A stretch of 37,479 nt of DNA from DATIJJ01 sp035478795 (lineage in GTDB: Bacteria > Pseudomonadota > Gammaproteobacteria > DSM-16500). The position numbers were made by a program, and so were the translations under genes. Where the stretch lies: NCBI GenBank assembly GCA_035478795.1, contig DATIJJ010000089.1:1-37479 (forward strand), written 5' to 3'. Of this stretch, positions 32,557 to 37,479 are shown in pieces (positions within the stretch are counted from its first letter, which is position 1; each line of letters starts with the position of its first letter). The notes under the pieces are model-generated. The model saw only the letters and a list, made by a program, of their open reading frames with translations, ran no database searches and was not told the origin of the DNA.

Positions 32557-34759
32557 CAGGACGTTTGTCTGTTGACGCTCTGACAGGTGAAATGTGCAGG
32601 GTCTTTGCAATGCTCGTCGTGGTCGAACGCCAAAAACCGTATCGGGGAGACTCCAGTTCCGTCAAGAGTCGTTTTTTATCCACTATCAAACGCGGTTTAT
32701 TCCAGCACGTCTCCAAAACCTCTGATAACAATCCTCTCGCTGTCAATGCAATGCACGGTATGATAACGGGAGGGACAACAACAAAAATGGCTGCATAAAC
32801 CGCCACCGTAATCATCAGGCTGATATACCCCACCACTTCCGATCCGGTTTCCTTTAATCCCGCTCTCGCATTGACCATGGGAGAAGTCACACCGCTCACA
32901 AGCCAACCGGCGAGTGCAAAAAGCGCATGCATTAAATAGCAACCCTTCCAGAGCGCCTGTTTCCCTTCTGTTAAAGGATGCAGGGCTTCGAGATAATCTG
33001 CCGCGAAAAGAAAACCCTGTGAAAAGGCTTTGACAGCAAATTCTGTCAATTTGATCAGGTTTTTAAGCGGCGTCAATAAAAACCCGCCGAGAAGATAGGA
33101 TGCCCATGCACCGCCCCCTTTTTTACCGGGCCACCCGAAAAAAAACTCCGCCATTCGAGCATTCTTGCGCTTAACCGGATCAAAATCCCGAAGATATGTT
33201 TCATCCCATGCCGTTTCAAGATAATCAAAAAATGGCGGTTGTTTTTTTTCAGCACGGGTTATTATTTTTTTTCGAGACGAACAGGTTGCTTCAAATGCCT
33301 CTATCTCCGATCGTGCGGTGGCGGGTGTCATGCGTTTTGATCGATCCGTCAGCGTCATTTCATACATGATTCGTTCATACAATTCAGCTCTTTCTTTCTC
33401 CACACCGCCCAATTTTTTCAGGGAGTCGAGCATGGGGCAGGAAGGTCTTTCCAGCGATGCACCGGTCTTGTATCGCTTGTACAAAAGGGCTTTCAGGTCC
33501 TCTACTTCCATGCGCGCCATTTTGCCAAAAAGAGTGTCCTTAAAAAGATCGCGCAATTGCATGCCCGTTGCATAACCATCACTCTGCTGATCGCCCAATC
33601 CGGTGACGACCATTTCAGGCGAAATAAAAGGTGGCGTACCACACAGTTCTTCTGATTGTTTAATATCTTCAACCCGCTCGGCAAATCCATAATCAACCAG
33701 ATTAAATTCCATGGCATTGGTATTCGGATCGATATGCAGCATAACATTTTCAGACTTGATATCCCGGTGAGCGATTCCGGCAAGATGGTCGTTATTGACA
33801 GCCTGCACGAGAAGTCGCGCAGCTTTAAAACGTTGTGAGATAACGAGATTGCGGGAAAGCTCAAATAGCTCCCTGCCCGGCATTTTGCCTTGCACAAGGG
33901 TAATACTCGTGACGTTGCCATCTTTATCTTTTTGAATCGTCGCACCGCCTTTGGTGCCAAGGCGTGCTTTTAATGCCGGAACCGACAGGATGTCCAGTTC
34001 TTTCCTGGCATATTTTAAAATGAAGCTCACTATCGCGTCGGCCCATCCCGATACATTTATTTGTTTGGTGATTGTCGGTTTTCCGGGTTTAAATTCTGTC
34101 TTTCGGGATTCACCTTCACCGACAAATTTCAATTTCCCGGATGAGGTATTCACGTTCGAGAAACCGCCTTCCGCTTCGGGTTTATCTGAAAGCTTCGTCG
34201 CCTGATAAAGATAATAATGATAACCCGTTAATACCTGAATATCAGAAATCATCTTTTGTGTTTCAGGCGTTCTTCTGATGATGCGTGTTTCAGGCTGATC
34301 AAAAAGCTGTTTTGCGATAAGTTCCTGACTTTGTGTTTCTGTCAACGTGTGCGGTTCGTCATCTGAAGCGGCACACACTTCAACAAAACCTTCCGAATTT
34401 TTTTTAAGATAAAGCAGATTGACACCCTGCTTTTCTTTTTCCTGCTTTCTTTTTTCAAAATCAGGAATAACATCATTCGGCCCTACGATCACAATCGCAT
34501 AACGTTTCGGCCGCCTGTTCACTTCATGGGAAGGAAAACGAATGAAGAAATTAAAACCAATTTTATAAAGTTTATTTTTTTCCCATTTTTTTCGCTTATA
34601 AATACCTTTTAACCCATGCTTTTTTTCTTCCGCCAAAAAAAGTTTGTCCATGAAGCGGCGATGAACATCAGAAAGATGGGGATCCGTTGGATCGATATCT
34701 ATTATTATTGTTTTGAGTTTTTCTACAGGAACACGTTGCAAGCGGTTACGAAAAGCCAT
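32411..34759 (-). CDS. Eukaryotic-like protein kinase with novel N-terminal domain and C-terminal membrane segments
   Basis: A 782-residue predicted Ser/Thr kinase. Residues about 40-130 share a domain with the neighbouring kinase (EEKKHGLKGI; RKQEKEK; YLKKNSEGFVEVCA) that I do not recognise. The kinase domain covers about 195-490: glycine-rich-like GGFSNVN, Lys232 in ITK, candidate helix-C Glu254, HRDIKSEN (331-338), DYG (356-358) in place of DFG, GTPPFISPE (374-382). Two hydrophobic regions follow (about 608-628 and 645-673). Start at ATG 34759 with AAGGA upstream. Residues after about 734 come from the antisense strand of glmS, so the natural stop seems displaced. The gene follows its paralogue by 34 bases. 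Host-directed effector function is plausible but unproven. Confidence 0.75.
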   Translation of the reverse strand: MAFRNRLQRVPVEKLKTIIIDIDPTDPHLSDVHRRFMDKLFLAEEKKHGLKGIYKRKKWEKNKLYKIGFNFFIRFPSHEVNRRPKRYAIVIVGPNDVIPDFEKRKQEKEKQGVNLLYLKKNSEGFVEVCAASDDEPHTLTETQSQELIAKQLFDQPETRIIRRTPETQKMISDIQVLTGYHYYLYQATKLSDKPEAEGGFSNVNTSSGKLKFVGEGESRKTEFKPGKPTITKQINVSGWADAIVSFILKYARKELDILSVPALKARLGTKGGATIQKDKDGNVTSITLVQGKMPGRELFELSRNLVISQRFKAARLLVQAVNNDHLAGIAHRDIKSENVMLHIDPNTNAMEFNLVDYGFAERVEDIKQSEELCGTPPFISPEMVVTGLGDQQSDGYATGMQLRDLFKDTLFGKMARMEVEDLKALLYKRYKTGASLERPSCPMLDSLKKLGGVEKERAELYERIMYEMTLTDRSKRMTPATARSEIEAFEATCSSRKKIITRAEKKQPPFFDYLETAWDETYLRDFDPVKRKNARMAEFFFGWPGKKGGGAWASYLLGGFLLTPLKNLIKLTEFAVKAFSQGFLFAADYLEALHPLTEGKQALWKGCYLMHALFALAGWLVSGVTSPMVNARAGLKETGSEVVGYISLMITVAVYAAIFVVVPPVIIPCIALTARGLLSEVLETCWNKPRLIVDKKRLLTELESPRYGFWRSTTTSIAKTLHISPVRASTDKRPVTQLLPISQDFAADPHPFLSAPRRDTQVAASGLCKQSGPVSGRLSASR

Positions 34760-34793
34760 CTTCAATGATCCTTTTTGAAAAATACGCAGAACA

Positions 34794-37232
34794 TCATCGC
34801 ATCGATCTTGTTAACGTGGAAGGGACATACGGTTGCGGCCCGATATGTCTTCCTGACAACTCACTGTTTTTTCTTGTGGGATAAACAATATGATTGACTG
34901 AAGGATTTTCAGCGACACAATGAAGATCCATTTTCAATCTTTTTGAAAAACTGGCCGTGGAAGAATGTGAACAGAAAACAGAAACAGAAGAGGCCCGTTC
35001 TCTGACAGGATCACACCCGGATGGTTCTGCTTTGCTTACACAATTCACAAAAAAAGTCACTATGCAGGTCATCGCCCAACTGACAAATGCCGTCACAGCC
35101 CAAACAGGATAAAGCGCTACCAGCGCAACCCCTCGCGGTATTTTTCCAATGCCGGTCGGCTGTGTCCTGACCGTCCGATCTATCAGAAATTGCGCGGTAT
35201 TGGCATAGTCGCGATAAGGAATTTTCGGCTTCCTGATTTTGTAGCCATGGTCTATGGCTTTTTGCAACTGACTCAAAATGGCTGCCCTGTTTTTTTCTGC
35301 ATCCGGATTATTTTGATTAACATATTTTTCTTCGTGAAGAGCGAGACTCACAAGGCCTATGATGGTAGGCAATATTTTGTTCGAAATCTTATTCGAAATC
35401 TTATTCGAAATCTCTCCTGTTGGCATGCAAAGAAAACGGCATTTTTTTGCAAAAGCAGAATTCACTTCCTTCAGTTCGTCCAGGGCTACCATCAACAGCG
35501 ACTCTTTTTTATTGCGCTGTTTACGTTCATGACCCTCACTATCCACGTCATCCTTGAGTTCTTCGAGCGCGGTAATACCCGATCGGATGTTGTGCAGGGG
35601 AACCTGCCTTGTGTTTTCTTCAGGAAAAGCCTGACCATTGTATAGAGCCAGTGCCTTTTCTGCAGACCATCTCTCTCCTCGTACTGTTTGGCTCATGCCA
35701 TTCACGATTTGTTCAGTGGTCTTTACCTCATCCTCTGTGAGAAAACCCCGATCTTTTAATCGGGTCAATACAGCACACCTCGATTTGGGCCTCGAAATGC
35801 CGAGATGGTATTCAGCGCATCCGATATGATAAAGCTCGCGCCCGTCCCAGTCCAACCTGCTGACACCACCGACACGATCATAAAGCGCCTCGTCACTCAA
35901 AAGTATTCGCAACAAGACACCCAGACTATAATCATCACCCTCCGGATTACCTTCCCCTCTCGCCCACATTTCAGGCGCCATGGTAGAAGGTGTTCCTCTG
36001 TAACGTCCGGTTTCGTCTTTGATCCGTGTGCGCCGGGCAAGCCCTGGATCGATAATTTTGACTGACAGGGGGGGATTCGCCGTGGGATCACGATGCACCA
36101 TCATATTTCGGGGTGAGATATCCCGGTGAACAATCCCTGTCATGCCGTTGCCAATTGCTTTGGCATGCACGGCCGAGAGCGCTTCAAGGAGCAGCGGAAC
36201 CAGTTGATACCGCTCTTCATCACTCAACGACTGAATGCCGCGATGTTTACACATGCTTTCATTCAGCAGAACAGCCAATTCAAATCCCGGCGCACGATCC
36301 TCTGTGATACGGATACTTTTTATCTTTCCAGACCGGTTTTTCTGGAGGGTAGCCTCATCCTTCGACCCCAGCATGGCTTTCATGACTGGCAGTTTTAACA
36401 ACGCCATTTCATTGAGTGTATCAGCGAGAAGGACATCAGATACAATCGGGACAAATTTGGTAATCCGCTCATGTTTACTTTCTCTATACTGCGCGCGAAT
36501 TTTTCCATCTTCATCCGAAACCAGCACCAGTTTGCCGGGGGAGCGATTCACCTGGCTAAAAGCACCTTGTTCTGCAGATTGATTTGACGTACTGGTGATC
36601 CGATAACGATAACGGGTATAACCACATGCTTCATGGATCCCGGAAATGAATTTGCGTTTTTTTTTGATTGCGCGCGTTAACCGGTCTATCTCGTTATGGC
36701 TCGCCTGGATCCGTACTGTATCCTGACTTTTTCGAGCCCGATTCAGCCTTTTGAACGCTTCGGCGAGAGAACATTCATCGTCCAGATCATTTTCGATGGT
36801 ATATGGCCGGTCAAGATGATGCAGTATTTTTAACTGTTCTGGCGTGAGTGTCACCTGTTTGGGTTGTTTCTTGACACCCGCGCAGGCTTCGATATGACCG
36901 TCAGGGTATTTTTTGAGATAAATAACGCTTTTGCCGGTTCGTTCCTTCTCCTGTTTTCGGATGTCAGAAGAAGGCATGTCCTGATCAGGACCCAATACAA
37001 CCACCGCGCGATACCGTTTGGAACTGCGGCTGATTTGATGGCCAATTGCTCCCCATTCCTTCGTTTTCTTGATGCCTTTTTGACCGTGTTTCGCTTCTTC
37101 ATTGAGCAGCCGCGTGGCCAACTGTTCCCGGTCGTCAAGCGAGAGATCCGCGCGTGTTGGATCCATACAAATTATATTTGCTGACTCAGACTGGCCGTCT
37201 TCTTCTTCGGATCCGATTCTGCCACTGGCCAT
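34794..37232 (-). CDS. Eukaryotic-like protein kinase, paralogue of the adjacent gene
   Basis: An 812-residue predicted kinase. The shared N-terminal domain is at about 44-120 (EEAKHGQKGI; RKQEKERTG; YLKKYPDGHIEACAG), followed by an extra charged helical insert (about 145-195) absent from the neighbour. Kinase features: GAFSQVN (223-229), Lys259 in ITK, Glu275, GIVHRDISPRN (366-376), DPG (395-397) instead of DFG, GTPSTMAPE (413-421). After the kinase come a helical region, an SNKI tandem repeat (609-620) and one strongly hydrophobic segment (about 699-730). ATG 37232 is preferred: AAGGA is 8 bases upstream, while an ATG at 37238 is only 2 bases from it. Intact catalytic Asp/Asn/Lys predict activity. 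First gene of the pair; uvrD lies upstream on the same strand. Confidence 0.75.
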   Translation of the reverse strand: MASGRIGSEEEDGQSESANIICMDPTRADLSLDDREQLATRLLNEEAKHGQKGIKKTKEWGAIGHQISRSSKRYRAVVVLGPDQDMPSSDIRKQEKERTGKSVIYLKKYPDGHIEACAGVKKQPKQVTLTPEQLKILHHLDRPYTIENDLDDECSLAEAFKRLNRARKSQDTVRIQASHNEIDRLTRAIKKKRKFISGIHEACGYTRYRYRITSTSNQSAEQGAFSQVNRSPGKLVLVSDEDGKIRAQYRESKHERITKFVPIVSDVLLADTLNEMALLKLPVMKAMLGSKDEATLQKNRSGKIKSIRITEDRAPGFELAVLLNESMCKHRGIQSLSDEERYQLVPLLLEALSAVHAKAIGNGMTGIVHRDISPRNMMVHRDPTANPPLSVKIIDPGLARRTRIKDETGRYRGTPSTMAPEMWARGEGNPEGDDYSLGVLLRILLSDEALYDRVGGVSRLDWDGRELYHIGCAEYHLGISRPKSRCAVLTRLKDRGFLTEDEVKTTEQIVNGMSQTVRGERWSAEKALALYNGQAFPEENTRQVPLHNIRSGITALEELKDDVDSEGHERKQRNKKESLLMVALDELKEVNSAFAKKCRFLCMPTGEISNKISNKISNKILPTIIGLVSLALHEEKYVNQNNPDAEKNRAAILSQLQKAIDHGYKIRKPKIPYRDYANTAQFLIDRTVRTQPTGIGKIPRGVALVALYPVWAVTAFVSWAMTCIVTFFVNCVSKAEPSGCDPVRERASSVSVFCSHSSTASFSKRLKMDLHCVAENPSVNHIVYPTRKNSELSGRHIGPQPYVPSTLTRSMR
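35380..35413. repeat. 12-bp in-frame tandem repeat in the kinase-like gene
   Basis: TTCGAAATCTTA is repeated nearly three times (35380-35391, 35392-35403, 35404-35413 partial). On the coding strand it gives SNKI repeats between the kinase domain and the membrane segment. Copy-number change would keep the frame and only lengthen or shorten this linker. Confidence 0.85.
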
Positions 37233-37238
37233 TTTCAT

Positions 37239-37325
37239 CTTCCTTATTGATTTTATTCAATATTTCGTGATTATAAGCGCAATTATAAAGCAGGAAAGCT
37301 TAAGGAAGTATTAAAGCAGACCAGA
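37239..37325. promoter_or_regulatory. Leader of the kinase pair with two TATAAT boxes
   Basis: Between uvrD and the first kinase-like gene, the minus strand carries TATAAT twice (37287-37282 and 37275-37270), 12 bases apart, with no strong -35. The region is A+T-rich. It suggests a promoter of its own for the kinase pair, independent of uvrD. Confidence 0.35.
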
Positions 37326-37479
37326 TCAGGCGAGAACGAAACTGGCGATCAGCCATTTGGTACCGGCTTTCTCGAAACGCACCTGTACTCTCGCATGCGC
37401 GCCGCGCCCTTCGCATTGCAACACAATGCCTGTTCCAAACTGACGGTGCGTGACGGCCTGGCCGACAGCGATGTGATAC
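37326..37479 (-). CDS. uvrD: DNA helicase II UvrD, C-terminal fragment cut by window edge
   Basis: The last 50 codons of a gene that continues beyond the window. The translated end reads YHIAVGQAVTHRQFGTGIVL, then a short charged loop, then FEKAGTKWLIASFVLA and a TGA stop. This corresponds to the C-terminal Tudor-like segment of UvrD/Rep-type helicases (VGQ-V-H-FG-G-V ... G-KWL), which binds RNA polymerase in E. coli. The helicase motifs themselves are outside the window, so the assignment rests on this tail alone. Confidence 0.75.
   Translation of the reverse strand, partial: YHIAVGQAVTHRQFGTGIVLQCEGRGAHARVQVRFEKAGTKWLIASFVLA

Overview
The window is a stretch of chromosome from a gammaproteobacterium. 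The gene set (hemCDXY, fmt-rsmB, parE-parC, atpIBEFHAGDC, parB, glmU-glmS, uvrD) is ordinary for that class. Four features point towards the Legionellales (Coxiella/Legionella/Aquicella-like), as inference rather than proof: a stand-alone leucine dehydrogenase, two large eukaryotic-like protein kinases, a type IVb-like pilin and an orphan HigA. Most of the window has balanced base composition and dense, often overlapping genes. The segment from about 11.3 to 13.9 kb is visibly richer in A+T.

Layout. 1-3.0 kb: surface and envelope genes (type IVb-like pilin, carboxylesterase, an unknown 113-residue protein, two tandem outer-membrane beta-barrels). 3.05-10.28 kb, minus strand: one long probable operon, read right to left as hemC-hemD-hemX-hemY-fmt-rsmB-guaC (tetrapyrrole synthesis, initiator-tRNA formylation, 16S rRNA methylation, purine salvage). 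10.39-11.27 kb, plus strand: a spermidine-synthase-like protein without its active-site motifs, then ubiK. 11.3-13.9 kb: an AT-rich cassette with two exported proteins, one with a lytic-transglycosylase-like domain and one beta-propeller-like. 13.88-18.02 kb: topoisomerase IV (parE, parC). 18.0-18.8 kb: an orphan HigA antitoxin and a 100-bp inverted pair of REP-like repeats. 18.83-26.84 kb, minus strand: the complete F-type ATP synthase operon, with leucine dehydrogenase tightly downstream of atpC. 26.9-27.8 kb: parB, without parA beside it. 27.93-32.56 kb, plus strand: an HD phosphohydrolase, then glmU-glmS (UDP-GlcNAc supply). 32.4-37.2 kb, minus strand: two paralogous kinase-like genes in tandem. 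The window ends in the 3' end of uvrD.

The most unusual content is the kinase pair. Both proteins share an undescribed N-terminal domain, a complete set of kinase catalytic residues with variant DFG motifs (DYG and DPG), and C-terminal membrane segments. The last ~48 residues of one are encoded on the antisense strand of the glmS 3' end. Other points of note are the inactive-looking SpeE homologue, Met80 in the quinolone-determining region of ParC, the REP-like inverted pair and the exported two-gene AT-rich cassette. No rRNA, tRNA, CRISPR array or transposase was seen.
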